DNA of 64,000 bases, from assembly GCF_004114375.1 (NCBI RefSeq), contig NZ_CP034692.1:1488001-1552000 (forward strand), written 5' to 3'. Source of the stretch: Halorubrum sp. BOL3-1 (GTDB lineage Archaea; Halobacteriota; Halobacteria; Halobacteriales; Haloferacaceae). The notes beneath the pieces were generated by a model. The model made no database searches and was not told where the DNA came from. It saw only the letters and a list, made by a program, of their open reading frames with translations. Below are positions 15,079 through 23,487 of the stretch, piece after piece (the stretch's first letter is position 1; every line of letters starts with the position of its first letter). The position numbers and the translations under genes were made by a program.

Positions 15079-16125
15079 CTACGCGACGTCTTCGTACACG
15101 GCGAGCGTGTCGGCGGCGACCGCGGACCACTCGCGACGCTCGTACGTCGGCGGTTCCTCGCGGTCGAGCGCCTCGATCATCCCGTCGACGATCGACTCCG
15201 AGTCCGTCCGGACCTCTACGAGACAGTCGTCGGGCAGCACCTCCGCGACGCCCGAGCGAGTCGCGACGACCTGCGTCCCCGCCTCCAGCGCCTCGGTGAT
15301 GGTGATGCCGAACGGCTCCGCGTACGACGGCGAGACGAACGCGTCCGACGCGGCGTAGTAGTCGCCCAGCTCAACCTCGGGCACGTAGCCGACGAACTCG
15401 ACGCGGTCCTCGATACCGAGCAGCTCGACGAACCGCTTCAGCTGCTCGGTCTGGTGGCCCGACCCGCCGACGACGAGCGTCGCGTCGCGGCCGCGGAGCT
15501 TCTTCATCGCGTACAGGAGGTGCGAGATCCCCTTCTGGTCGGTGTGGCGCCCGACGAAGAACAGCATCTCGCCGTCGATCCCGAGGTCCGAACGGACGTC
15601 CTTCCCGGAGAACTCCGGCGTCGAGAAGCCGTTGTACACGACCCGCGAGTCCGCGTCGTACAGCTCTCTGATGTCCTCGCGGACGATCTCGCTGACCGCG
15701 ACGTTCGTGTCGGCGGCGTTCGCGAGCCGGCGCTCGGTCTCGACCTCGCGGCTCGGCGGGTCGATGTTGCGGTCGCTCGCCAGCGAGTGGAACGACGAGA
15801 CCCAGGTGGCGTCCGACTCGCGGGCGGCGGCGCGGCCGGGACCGTACCCGAACCAGTCGTGCGTGTGGATCACGTCGTGGTCGGACGCGAGTTCGACGAA
15901 GCGGTCGGAGAGTTCGCCCACGCGCGCGGCCACGTCGCCCTCGCCGGTCTCGACCGGTTCGAGTCCCGGCTCGTCGTCCGGGGCGAACTCCGCGGGCAAC
16001 ACCAGCGTGACGTCGACCCCGAGGTCGTCTCGCAGTCCGGTGAACAGTTCCCCGACGTGGACGTCGAGTCCGCCGGTGATGTTCGGCGGGAACCCCCATC
16101 CCAGCATGAGTACGCTCGGCGGCAT
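15079..16125 (-). CDS. Glycosyltransferase family 4 protein
   Basis: The 348-residue GT-B enzyme has N-terminal MLGWGFPPNITGGLDVHV (acceptor-side Gly loop), then VIHTHDWFGYGPGR and NVAVSEIVREDI, and the C-terminal nucleotide-sugar site FFVGRHTDQKGISHLLYAM, VGGSGHQTEQL, FVGYVPEVELGDYYAASDAFVSPSYAEPFGITITEALEAG broken here into motifs. The E-x7-E motif (EPFGITITE) is the family's donor-binding signature. No membrane segment is seen, so it is cytoplasmic. It may make glycans, glucan or a glycolipid; the substrate cannot be assigned. It transcribes toward repeat copy B. Confidence 0.88.
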   Translation of the reverse strand: MPPSVLMLGWGFPPNITGGLDVHVGELFTGLRDDLGVDVTLVLPAEFAPDDEPGLEPVETGEGDVAARVGELSDRFVELASDHDVIHTHDWFGYGPGRAAARESDATWVSSFHSLASDRNIDPPSREVETERRLANAADTNVAVSEIVREDIRELYDADSRVVYNGFSTPEFSGKDVRSDLGIDGEMLFFVGRHTDQKGISHLLYAMKKLRGRDATLVVGGSGHQTEQLKRFVELLGIEDRVEFVGYVPEVELGDYYAASDAFVSPSYAEPFGITITEALEAGTQVVATRSGVAEVLPDDCLVEVRTDSESIVDGMIEALDREEPPTYERREWSAVAADTLAVYEDVA

Positions 16126-16276
16126 ACCCCCCCGTTTCGGGAGTCACCACTTAGGTATGCCCCTCGCGGGGACGACGGCGCGGCGGTGAAAGCGGCAACG
16201 GCTCGGAGTGAGAGAATGACGGCTGTTCCGAGTGAGAGAACGACAGCGCTCGTTCAGAGTGAGAGAACGGAGGAGA

Positions 16277-16555
16277 TCAGGCCGCGCGAACCGCGTCGCG
16301 CAGCGCGCCCGTGCGATCGATGATCGACCCGGCGGCGTCCGCGAGCACGTCGAGCGGATCGCCCTCCTCCGACTTGACGGTGAGGACCGGCTCCGTCTGG
16401 CCGCCGGACTGCTCGGGGTTCACGTCGTAGGTCGCGGCCGTGACGTCTTCCGACTCCAGAAGGGCACCCTTCAGCACGTTCATGAACGTGTGGTCCTCGC
16501 CCGCGATCTCGATGTTGAGCTCCGTGTCGGTCTTCTCGATGACCCGCAGTTCCAT
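16277..16555 (-). CDS. rpoL: DNA-directed RNA polymerase subunit L
   Basis: A 92-residue protein, [45 protein letters not shown] split here as the typical Rpb11/RpoL opening. The LNIEI...[10 protein letters not shown] segment is the dimerisation helix region that pairs with RpoD in the alpha-like heterodimer. The frame stays open upstream, but the ATG at 16555 gives the normal family length. It stands alone and not in a transcription operon, with gene 5' ends of the GNAT pair beyond it. Confidence 0.93.
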   Translation of the reverse strand: MELRVIEKTDTELNIEIAGEDHTFMNVLKGALLESEDVTAATYDVNPEQSGGQTEPVLTVKSEEGDPLDVLADAAGSIIDRTGALRDAVRAA

Positions 16556-16668
16556 ACCTGTCAGATCGGGCGAGCGGCGTTTCAAGCTTTCGTCTCCCGG
16601 TTCTCGGGAGGTGCGGACGGATCGCACGCGGCCGGAAAACACTTCTATCCTCGTCCGAGACGCCGGGT

Positions 16669-17226
16669 ATGGCTGACCGACCCGCGATCCGACGGCTCCC
16701 CCCCGACGACGAGGCCCTCCGCCGATACGCGGCCGACCTGTGGCTGCCCTACCACCGCGACCTCGCCGACACCGTCGCCGCCCACGCCCTCGTCGACTGG
16801 CCGGACGAGCGGTTCGTCGAGCGCAACGTCGAGTTCACTCGGAACCGACTGGAAGAAGACGGGACCCGAGTCTGGGTCGCCGCGACCGCCGCCGAGGATG
16901 CCGGTGTCGGCCCCGCAACCCCCGCCCTGACCGGTTCGGAACTCGACCTGGTCGGCCTTCTGTTGACGAGCGTCGACGAGTGTCCCGACCCGTTCGACCG
17001 CCCGGACCGGCTGGTGATCGGCGAACTCTACGTCGCGGAGCCGTACCGTGGCACCGGGCTCGCCGACCGGTTCGTCGAGCGCGCGGCGACCGACGCCGAC
17101 GACCACGACTGCGCGGAGCTGCGGCTCGACGTCGACGTCGACAACGAGCGTGCGGTCGCCTTCTACGAGAAGACCGGGTTCGAGGACTACCGAAGGCAGC
17201 TGACGGTCGCCGTCGACGACCTGTGA
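16669..17226 (+). CDS. GNAT family N-acetyltransferase (first of a tandem pair)
   Basis: A 185-residue protein with a late GNAT core: [21 protein letters not shown] is motif A with the acetyl-CoA-binding R-G-T-G-L-A loop, followed by [22 protein letters not shown] (motif B). It acetylates an amine from acetyl-CoA; the substrate is unknown. The next gene is a paralogue with the same opening pattern (LWLPYHRD versus LWLPFARE), showing local duplication. Confidence 0.88.
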   Translation: MADRPAIRRLPPDDEALRRYAADLWLPYHRDLADTVAAHALVDWPDERFVERNVEFTRNRLEEDGTRVWVAATAAEDAGVGPATPALTGSELDLVGLLLTSVDECPDPFDRPDRLVIGELYVAEPYRGTGLADRFVERAATDADDHDCAELRLDVDVDNERAVAFYEKTGFEDYRRQLTVAVDDL

Positions 17227-17329
17227 CGTCGCGGTGGGCTCCGGCGGCGACGACCGACCCGGCCGGATCCGTGCGGGTCCCTCTCACGGTTCGGGCAGAC
17301 TTTTGCCGACGACCGCTGACCTCGGAGCC

Positions 17330-17812
17330 ATGAAGGTCCGGGAACTCCGTCGGGACGACGTCCGCCCACTAGTCGAAGACTTGTGGCTCCCGTTCGCCCG
17401 CGAGATGGAATCGGTCGCCCCTCGGAACCGCCTCGCCGAGGACGTCGACCTCGTCGCGGCCGGGATCAACTACCGAGAGGACCGGCTCGACGACCCCGAC
17501 GCCGCCACGTGGGTCGCTGTCGACGACGGAGAACTCGTCGGCCACGCCGCCGCGAGCGTCGAGTCGTCCGCGCCCGTGTTCGCGGCCGGCGACCGGCTCC
17601 ACCTCGGCGAACTCTACGTGTGCGAGCCGTATCGCGGTGAGGGCGTCGCGGACGAACTGCTCGACCGGGTCGTCGCGGCGGCCGCGGAGCGGGAGTGCGA
17701 CCGCGTGACGCTCAACGTCGATCGCGGGAACGACCGAGCGCACGCTTTCTACGAGAAGTCCGGGTTCGAGCCGCGTCGCACCCGGATGGCGCTGTCGCTC
17801 TCGAACCGATAA
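17330..17812 (+). CDS. GNAT family N-acetyltransferase (second of a tandem pair)
   Basis: The 160-residue paralogue of the preceding gene has ELYVCEPYRGEGVADELLDRV (acetyl-CoA loop) and LNVDRGNDRAHAFYEKSGFEPRR. It is shorter because it lacks the insert seen in the first copy around the middle strands. The ATG at 17330 follows a TTTTG-containing upstream stretch and gives MKVRELRRDDVRPLVEDLW, aligned with the start region of its twin. Substrate unknown. Confidence 0.88.
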   Translation: MKVRELRRDDVRPLVEDLWLPFAREMESVAPRNRLAEDVDLVAAGINYREDRLDDPDAATWVAVDDGELVGHAAASVESSAPVFAAGDRLHLGELYVCEPYRGEGVADELLDRVVAAAAERECDRVTLNVDRGNDRAHAFYEKSGFEPRRTRMALSLSNR

Positions 17813-17847
17813 ACCGGAGAAAGTCGGGTCGCGGGTCGGCGGCGCGG

Positions 17848-18489
17848 TTACTCGTCGACGGCCACTTCGTCGGCGTCGACCTCGACGGCCGCCTCCTCCT
17901 CGGCGGCGACCTCGCGCGGGCGCGCCTCCAGCGTCAGCTTCTGGACCTCGACGCGGCGCAGCGGGTAGATCTCCTTGGCGTCGCCGTAGATGGCCGACGA
18001 GAGGTTCCCGTCGACGATCGCGTCGACGAACGCCTCAAAGGTGCGCTCCTCGGCGGCGGCGTGGACCTTGTCGATCATCACGCGGCGGATCGCCTTCTCC
18101 TGAGAGCGGTCCGCTTTCTTCGTCGTCAGCGCGACGGGCTGGACGCGGATGCGGTAGTCGTCGGTCGTCAGCACCGTGATCGACGCCTCGACCTTCGAGG
18201 CGCCGCGGCGGACGAGCGAGCGCAGGTAGTCGCGCGTCAGCTCGTACTTGACGAACTCGGTGTACGCCGTGTCGCTGCCCACGTCGGTGATCTTGAAGGT
18301 CAGCTTCGTGTTGTTCGCGTTGGAGTCGCCCGTCAGCTGGTCGAGCGTCGTCGTGATCGTGCGCCCGACGACCTGCTGGGGCTCCTCGGCGAGAGTCTCG
18401 CCGAGCTCCTGTCGGTCGAACTGTTCGGGCGCCAGGATGCTGTACCAGCGCTTCTGTTCTCTGCTCTTGGATACGGATCGTTCGCTCAT
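17848..18489 (-). CDS. rps1e: 30S ribosomal protein S1e (S3Ae)
   Basis: The 213-residue protein starts MSERSVSKSREQKRWYSILAP, the classic archaeal S3Ae/S1e beginning, and has GRTITTTLDQLTGD, KLTFKITDV, TRDYLRSLVRRGASKVEAS and YPLRRVEVQKL. A haloarchaeal acidic tail ends the protein. Its start overlaps the pcc1 stop by four bases. It closes the conserved group rps15, RecJ-like, pcc1, rps1e. Confidence 0.96.
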   Translation of the reverse strand: MSERSVSKSREQKRWYSILAPEQFDRQELGETLAEEPQQVVGRTITTTLDQLTGDSNANNTKLTFKITDVGSDTAYTEFVKYELTRDYLRSLVRRGASKVEASITVLTTDDYRIRVQPVALTTKKADRSQEKAIRRVMIDKVHAAAEERTFEAFVDAIVDGNLSSAIYGDAKEIYPLRRVEVQKLTLEARPREVAAEEEAAVEVDADEVAVDE

Positions 18490-18887
18490 GTGTCGGTGAT
18501 TGTGTCGGTGTCGGTCGTCTGCGGTTCATCTGTGGCGTCGAATCGGTGCGTGGCGTCGGCGGCGTCCGCGGAGTCGGCGTTCGCGGAGTCGGCGTTCGCG
18601 GAGTCGTTCCCGAGGTGTGCGCGTGCGCGCTCGATCGCGCGATCTGCGACGCGCAGGTTCACGAGGTGATCGTCGACGGTGGCTTGGAGGCCGCTCGTCG
18701 TCGGTCGCGAGACGGTACAGGCGACGACGTCGCCGTCGACCCGGGTGCGCATCGAGTCGGTCTCGTCCGGGCCGAGCGCGGCCGCGACCGTCGCGGCGTC
18801 GGCGTGTTCGGTCCGAACGGTGGCGACCCGGTCTGCGTCGCCACCGCCCGGTGCGGCGTCGTCCGGAGACGGGGTATCGTCGACCAT
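18486..18887 (-). CDS. pcc1: KEOPS complex subunit Pcc1
   Basis: The 133-residue protein's core is RVATVRTEHADAATVAAALGPDET, then VACTVSRPTTSGLQATVDDHLVNLRVADRAIERA, the usual Pcc1 fold of about 80 residues that dimerises in the KEOPS complex making tRNA t6A37. An unusually long Asp/Ala/Asn/Ser-rich tail (ADSANADSADAADAT repeats) follows. The start codon lies one base after the RecJ-like stop. Synteny with rps1e and rps15 supports the call. Confidence 0.88.
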   Translation of the reverse strand: MVDDTPSPDDAAPGGGDADRVATVRTEHADAATVAAALGPDETDSMRTRVDGDVVACTVSRPTTSGLQATVDDHLVNLRVADRAIERARAHLGNDSANADSANADSADAADATHRFDATDEPQTTDTDTITDT

Positions 18888-18888
18888 C

Positions 18889-20184
18889 TCAGATCGCCTC
18901 CCGGAGCGCCGCCAGCGCCCTCGTGAGTCCGTCCCCGTCGGAATCATCGACCGCGATCGCGCCGCGCACGACGGTCCCCCAACCGTTGGCGCCGACCTCG
19001 CCCGCCGCGGTCCGGCAGGCGTTGCCGAGCCCGACCGGTTCGGTGGCCGCGTCGTCTCCCGTGTGGCCCCCGCCGGTCGCCGCGTCGCCAACCGCGCGGC
19101 GCCCACCAGTCCCGGCGGCCGCGAGCCGGCCCACGCTCTCGTCGACGGCGACCGCGACGGGTTCCGGCGACCGGAAATCGCGGACCAGTCGGGCGACCGT
19201 CGGCAGGACCGAGGGTTCGGCGTCGACCGCCGCGGCGTCGACGCGGGCGACGACGCAGCCGTCGTACCGACCGATCGTCGCCGCTTCGAGCGCGCTGTGC
19301 GCCGCCAGTCCGTGGCGGCGCCACGCGTCGAGCGCGGCCGTCCGAAGCGACTCGTCCGGGTCGGTCGCGAGCGCGAGCGCGATCCCCGTCCCGGGCGCCT
19401 CCCGGGCGAGCGCGTCGAGTACGTCGGCGTACCCGCCGACCGTCTCGAACGGCCCGTCCGTCGCGTACGGGCGGAGCACGCGCTCGGCCGACGAGGCCGC
19501 GCGGTCGCCCGCGCCGTCGCCGTCGGCCGCGTCGACCGCGACCAGCGACGCGAAGCGCCGGCGGTCGTCGGCGTCGAGGCCGGCCGGCAGCCCGAGGGGA
19601 GCGAGCGCGTCGCGCGCCGCCGCCGGGTCGCCGGAATAGCGCGTCGAGACGAGCGTCGAGGCCGCGAGGGCCTCGGCCCTCGACGGATCCGTGTCGGCAC
19701 CCGTCGACGCCGCGGCCGCGTCGGGGTCGCCCTCTCCCGCGACCGGGAGCGCGACGCCGGGCCGCCGCTCGACGCGGTCCGCCCGCTCCGCCGCCTCCAG
19801 CGCGTCGCCGGAGCCGTCGGCGCCCGGGATCGACCCGGCCGCGACGACGCCCGCGAGCGCGACCACGGGATCGGGTTCAACGCCGAGCGCGCGGGCGACG
19901 GCGAAGGCCGCCGTACTCGCCGGCCGTCCGGTCCCGGGGATCGCGTGCCGTCCGCGGTCGACGCCGACGGTCACCGCGACGCCGCCGTCGACGTCGTCGG
20001 GGACCGGGTCGGGGTCGACTCTCGCCTGAAACGGCGTGCCGGCCGCTCTGAGCGCTCGCGCGAGCAGCCCCGTGGCTGCCAGCGCGTCGCCGTCGTCGGT
20101 CGCGACGAGCCGGACGAACGGCGCGTCTGCGAGGACGCCGGCGAGCGCGTCGGGGGCGGGCGTCGCGGACGTGGCTTCGGTCAT
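18889..20184 (-). CDS. RecJ/GAN-like DHH-family protein with degenerate active site
   Basis: The 431-residue protein occupies the recJ/GAN position between rps15 and pcc1. The usual first DHH motif (SHxDxDG) is reduced to VATDDGDALAATG with Thr in place of His, and the DHH motif itself to VGVDRGRH. TGRPASTAAFAVARALG and a C-terminal DHHA1-like region (GYDGCVVARVDAAAVDAEPSV, a Gly-rich tail) remain. Archaeal relatives include the GAN/Cdc45-like proteins that bind GINS and MCM. This copy probably lacks nuclease activity and could be a structural Cdc45-like subunit. That role is inference. The protein is very Ala-rich. Confidence 0.8.
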   Translation of the reverse strand: MTEATSATPAPDALAGVLADAPFVRLVATDDGDALAATGLLARALRAAGTPFQARVDPDPVPDDVDGGVAVTVGVDRGRHAIPGTGRPASTAAFAVARALGVEPDPVVALAGVVAAGSIPGADGSGDALEAAERADRVERRPGVALPVAGEGDPDAAAASTGADTDPSRAEALAASTLVSTRYSGDPAAARDALAPLGLPAGLDADDRRRFASLVAVDAADGDGAGDRAASSAERVLRPYATDGPFETVGGYADVLDALAREAPGTGIALALATDPDESLRTAALDAWRRHGLAAHSALEAATIGRYDGCVVARVDAAAVDAEPSVLPTVARLVRDFRSPEPVAVAVDESVGRLAAAGTGGRRAVGDAATGGGHTGDDAATEPVGLGNACRTAAGEVGANGWGTVVRGAIAVDDSDGDGLTRALAALREAI

Positions 20185-20243
20185 GGGTGATGTGTCGTGA
20201 TGTCGTCGGGCGGCTCCGTCGCCGCTGCCGCGCTACCGCCGAG

Positions 20244-20711
20244 TCACTCCTCGAGGAGTTCGACGGCGTTCTCGTAGGTGTACGCGAACTCCTCGTCGAT
20301 CTTGTCGCCGCGGTAGTAGTCCGCGAGGCGACGGATCTTCGCTTCCGTGTTCTGGAGCGCGCGCTTGTTCTGATAGTCCTGTCCGTTCTCCTGCATGTGC
20401 TCGCGCAGGCGGATCGACTGCTCCATGAGGTTACGGAGGTCCGAGGGGATATCGGGGTCGGCGTCGTGCTCCTCTAAGATTTCGGTGAGCTTCTTGCCGG
20501 TCGCCTGCTTCACGTCGGGGACCGGGACGCCCTTGACGCCCTCGTCGCGCAGTTTGAGGCCGATGACGCTGGGGTCGTGGCCCTGCTCCGCCAGTTCGAC
20601 GACGCGGGACTCGATGTCCTCGGCGTCGACGTCGCTCCACTCCGGGGTCTCGTCCGTCGCCGGCTTGTCCGAACCGGACGAACCGCGACGGCGCGTGTGC
20701 ATTCGTGCCAT
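20244..20711 (-). CDS. rps15: 30S ribosomal protein S15
   Basis: The 155-residue protein starts MARMHTRRRGSSGSDKP, the eukaryote/archaeal-type S15 (S13e) N-terminus, with SVIGLKLRDEGVKGVPVPD, LRNLMEQSIRLREHM and NKRALQNTEAKIRRLADYYR, where the C-terminal helices bind 16S rRNA. A shorter start at the second Met is possible. It is the first gene of the operon leading to rps1e and has a long hairpin-rich leader. Confidence 0.96.
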   Translation of the reverse strand: MARMHTRRRGSSGSDKPATDETPEWSDVDAEDIESRVVELAEQGHDPSVIGLKLRDEGVKGVPVPDVKQATGKKLTEILEEHDADPDIPSDLRNLMEQSIRLREHMQENGQDYQNKRALQNTEAKIRRLADYYRGDKIDEEFAYTYENAVELLEE

Positions 20712-20930
20712 TGTCTGTGAGTTGGAACGGCACAACCGCAACGTGACCGCGACTCCGCGCGGCGCGGCTGACGGACGGCTCGCGAACCGGGCGGTCCGTC
20801 GTCGAGTCGCCCGCGAGAGCGGGGGACTCGGCCGCGACGCCGGAGGCGTCGGCGCACTGCTACATTCCCAAGCCGCGGGCAGAGAGGCCCCGGCACGTCG
20901 GATCTGCAGCTGTGCTGTTCCCGTTCGATC
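20712..20930 (-). ncRNA. Hairpin-rich leader of rps15, candidate structured RNA
   Basis: This intergenic stretch of about 330 bases (to 21047) has no open frame of interest. On the rps15 strand three hairpins follow each other. CGACGCC (20835-20841) pairs with GGCGTCG (20845-20851). GAGTC + CCCGC (20804-20814) pairs with GCGGG + GACTC (20819-20829), interrupted by one mismatch. ACGGAC (20771-20776) pairs with GTCCGT (20794-20799). A TATA-like CTTAAG near 20947-20952 would start a transcript near 20920. It may be an autoregulatory S15 leader or a guide RNA processed from it; the present evidence cannot decide. Confidence 0.35.
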
Positions 20931-21047
20931 CGTCACCGTCGGGGTTCTTAAGGGTGTTCTTGTCGCGCGAACGAGTGGATCGCGTCAGACCGAGCGGACA
21001 CGGGGATTTACGTAGGTCGTCGGTCTGCGGAGGTGTGTGAGAAACAG

Positions 21048-22619
21048 ATGACCGACACAGCAGACGGCGACCCGCCCGCGACGGACGGCGGAGAGCCGCC
21101 CGACGGCGGCGATTTCGGCGTCGGTACCGGCGGAGGCGGCGACGAGGGACCGCGAATCGAGTTTCGGGGGGGCAAGTGGGCGAGCACAGTCCCGCTCGTC
21201 TTCTTCATCGCCTGGGCGGTCCTCCAGAGCGGGATCCTCGGGATCGGAGACACGAACGGCCTCGTCGTCGGCGCCCTGATCGGGACGACGCTCGGAATGT
21301 TCCTCGTGCGCGGCGACTGGAAGGCGTACGCCGACACGATCTTCGAGGGGATGACCCAGCGCGTGGCCGCGACCGCGATCGTCGCGTGGCTGTGGGCCGG
21401 GATGTTCGCCGAGACGCTCCAAGTCGGCGGCTTCGTCGAGGGACTCATCTTCGCGGCCGACGCGCTGAACGTCGGCGCCGCGACGTTCCCGGCGGCCGCG
21501 TTCGTGCTTTGCGGCCTGCTCGCGACCGGGATCGGCACGGGGTACGGCGCGACCGTCGCGTTCGTGACACTCTTTTTCCCGGCCGGCGTCCTCATCGGCG
21601 CGAATCCGGTGTTGCTGTTCGCCGCGATCCTGTCCGGTGCCGTCTTCGGTGACAACCTCGCGCCCGTCAGCGACACGACGATCGTGAGCGCGGTGACACA
21701 GGACGCCGACATCGGCGGCGTCGTCGCCTCGCGGTTCAAGTACGCGATCGCGGCCGCGATCCCGGCGTTCGCGGCGTACCTGATCGCCGGCTCGGTCATG
21801 TCCGGCGTGAGCCTAGAGGGGGCGGTCGCACTCCGCGAGTCGGCGAACGCCCTCGGACTCGTCCACCTCCTCTCGATGGGGATCGTCATCGCAACGGCGG
21901 TCGCGGGCCGGCACATCGTCGAGGCGGTCTCGTGGGGGATCATCGTCGCCGTCGTCTTCAACCTCCTCTTCGGGCTGTCGAGCGCGAGCGACATCGTCGT
22001 CTTCACCGTCACCGAGGCCGGCTCACTCTCCGGGCTCCCGGTCGTCGAGGTCGGTGAGAGCGCCGGGGTCGGCGGGAGCCTCTACGCCGGCGCAGTCGGC
22101 TTCTTCCCGCTGATCGTCCTCACGTTGCTCATCGTCGCGATGGCGCAGATCATGATTCGCGGCGGCGGCTTCGCGGCGATCCAGGAGTTACTCCTGAACC
22201 GCGTCGCGACGACCGTCCGGCGCGCCGAGCTGACGATGGTCCTCGGCACCGCGACGATCAACGGGATGATCACGATCAACACCGCCGCCGAGATCGCGAT
22301 CGCGCCCTACGTCGCCCGCATCGGCGAGAAGTTCAACATCAACGGCTACCGGCGCGCGAACGTCTTGGACGCCAACACCTCCGCGCTCGGCTACATCTTC
22401 CCGTGGGCCGGCGGCGTCCTCGTCGGATACCAGGTGATGGTCGGTCCGGACGGTCTGAGGGCCGAATACGGTCCCGATATGGTCGTAAACCCCATCGAGG
22501 TCGTGCCCTACGTGTTCCACGGCTGGTTCCTCGTGGCGATCTTCGTCCTCGCCGCGATCACCGGCTTCGGTCGGGAGTACATTCCCGACCGCGTCTCCGA
22601 GGAGGTGTCGCGCGCGTGA
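21048..22619 (+). CDS. nhaC: Na+/H+ antiporter, NhaC family
   Basis: The 523-residue polytopic protein has about 12 membrane helices after an acidic N-terminal tail of about 45 residues. Family signatures include GTTLGMFLVRGDW, ATGIGTGYGATVAFVTLFFPAGVL, SGAVFGDNLAPVSDTTIVSA (the conserved GDNLSPxSDTT motif) and NGMITINTAAEIAIAPYV. It exchanges sodium for protons at the membrane, fitting a salt-loving cell. The GTG at 21033 could add five residues, but the ATG at 21048 is preferred. The stop overlaps the next gene's GTG by four bases. Confidence 0.92.
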   Translation: MTDTADGDPPATDGGEPPDGGDFGVGTGGGGDEGPRIEFRGGKWASTVPLVFFIAWAVLQSGILGIGDTNGLVVGALIGTTLGMFLVRGDWKAYADTIFEGMTQRVAATAIVAWLWAGMFAETLQVGGFVEGLIFAADALNVGAATFPAAAFVLCGLLATGIGTGYGATVAFVTLFFPAGVLIGANPVLLFAAILSGAVFGDNLAPVSDTTIVSAVTQDADIGGVVASRFKYAIAAAIPAFAAYLIAGSVMSGVSLEGAVALRESANALGLVHLLSMGIVIATAVAGRHIVEAVSWGIIVAVVFNLLFGLSSASDIVVFTVTEAGSLSGLPVVEVGESAGVGGSLYAGAVGFFPLIVLTLLIVAMAQIMIRGGGFAAIQELLLNRVATTVRRAELTMVLGTATINGMITINTAAEIAIAPYVARIGEKFNINGYRRANVLDANTSALGYIFPWAGGVLVGYQVMVGPDGLRAEYGPDMVVNPIEVVPYVFHGWFLVAIFVLAAITGFGREYIPDRVSEEVSRA

Positions 22620-22900
22620 GCGTCTTCGACAAGTTCCTCGCCGGCTGGTCGTTCCGGGGGTCAAGGCCGGACTACGCCGCCGGCGACACGATCGAAGTGA
22701 TGGTAACCGGGAGAGAGGGCGACGGCGGTGCGGCCGGCGGAACGGCGATCGCCCGCATCGGCGACTCGACGCTACGGATCGAGGGCGCGCCGGAAGACGC
22801 GATCAACACTCGGATCATCGTCGACGTGGAGTCGTGGGACGGCTCGGCGCACGCCGGCAGGGCGACCTACCGGAAGACGGTGGGCGAGAGCGCGTTCTAG
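22616..22900 (+). CDS. Small conserved haloarchaeal protein coupled to the antiporter
   Basis: A 94-residue protein beginning with GTG that overlaps the nhaC stop (GTGA). Sequence VSVFDKFLAGWSFRGSRPDY is followed by DTIEVMVTGREG, GTAIARIGDSTLRIEGAPE and RIIVDVESWD, suggesting a small beta barrel of TRAM-like character. Similar short genes follow transporters in haloarchaea. No cysteines or membrane segments. Function unknown. Confidence 0.75.
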   Translation: MSVFDKFLAGWSFRGSRPDYAAGDTIEVMVTGREGDGGAAGGTAIARIGDSTLRIEGAPEDAINTRIIVDVESWDGSAHAGRATYRKTVGESAF

Positions 22901-22994
22901 ATCGATTCGCGGGGATTCGTTTTTCCGAGTTCGTCGATCCGGCTGTTCGCTCATAGATAGACGGCGGCGAAGCGGCGGTGAACACCGCTGACAT

Positions 22995-23110
22995 CCCGGC
23001 CCTTATTTATAACCGATCGATACTCAGTTGGCGGAGAACACCGTCAAAGCCCCAGCCGTTCATGTATAAATAACCGACTGTGGATCGGCGGCGACTACCG
23101 CCAAAGTCCC
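22995..23110 (+). repeat. Tandem 56-57 bp units upstream of hairpin element copy C
   Basis: Unit starts CCCGGCC (22995), CCCAGCCGTTC (23051) and CCCAGTCCCGAGG (23108) are 56 and 57 bases apart. Each of the first two holds a TATA-like stretch (TTATTTATAACC at about 23002-23013; GTATAAATAACC at about 23064-23075). Related GATCGGCGGCGACTACCGCC matches the end of copy A units. The 22901-22994 stretch before it shows no gene. Confidence 0.65.
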
Positions 23111-23408
23111 AGTCCCGAGGCGGGCGCACGCTCGCCGTCGCCCGAAACTCGAAGATTTTCGGGATGACGAGAGGGCTCCGCTCTCTCGAACCACGCTCCT
23201 CGTCACTCGCTTCGCTCGTTCCTGCGGTGCTTACGTCGCTTACGCCCGCCTCGCGACTGCCCCTTTGGGTCCCACCCGACCGCAACCGCACAGCGCCTCG
23301 CGCCTCCCCAGCCTCGTCGGTGGCCCTCCGCTTCGCTCCGGGCCACCGACTCCCTCGCGCGTGTGACTCGCGCCCTGTCGGGCGCTCGTCGACACGCGCC
23401 GCCGCAGT
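23102..23408 (+). other. Multi-hairpin intergenic element, copy C (longest)
   Basis: H1 is CGAGGCGGGCG (23116-23126) with CGCCCGCCTCG (23243-23253). Between them sit extra hairpins, CCCGAAA with TTTCGGG and GAGAG with CTCTC. The conserved joining segment is changed to GACTGCCCCTTTGGGTCCC, and CGCCTCCCCAGCCTC is kept. H2 is GTCGGTGGCCC (23316-23326) with GGGCCACCGAC (23340-23350). H3 is GCGCGTGT (23357-23364) with ACACGCGC (23392-23399). The last pair differs from copies A, B and D (GCGCGTGC/GCACGCGC) by a compensating C:G to T:A change. It ends about 80 bases before the PHP gene. Confidence 0.75.
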
Positions 23409-23487
23409 TATATTAGATGTCACGTCGCCGGAGCGAGGTTTAACCGCCGCGAATCGGCTGGAACCGGCGCGGACCGGGGCGCTTTTT

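Noticed and set aside
23250-23275. tRNA-like T-arm (CTTCGAGTCCCACC-like segment in the hairpin elements)
   Set aside because: The segment resembles a T-loop, but no acceptor stem, anticodon arm or D-arm can be folded around it, and copy C changes the T-loop-like bases.
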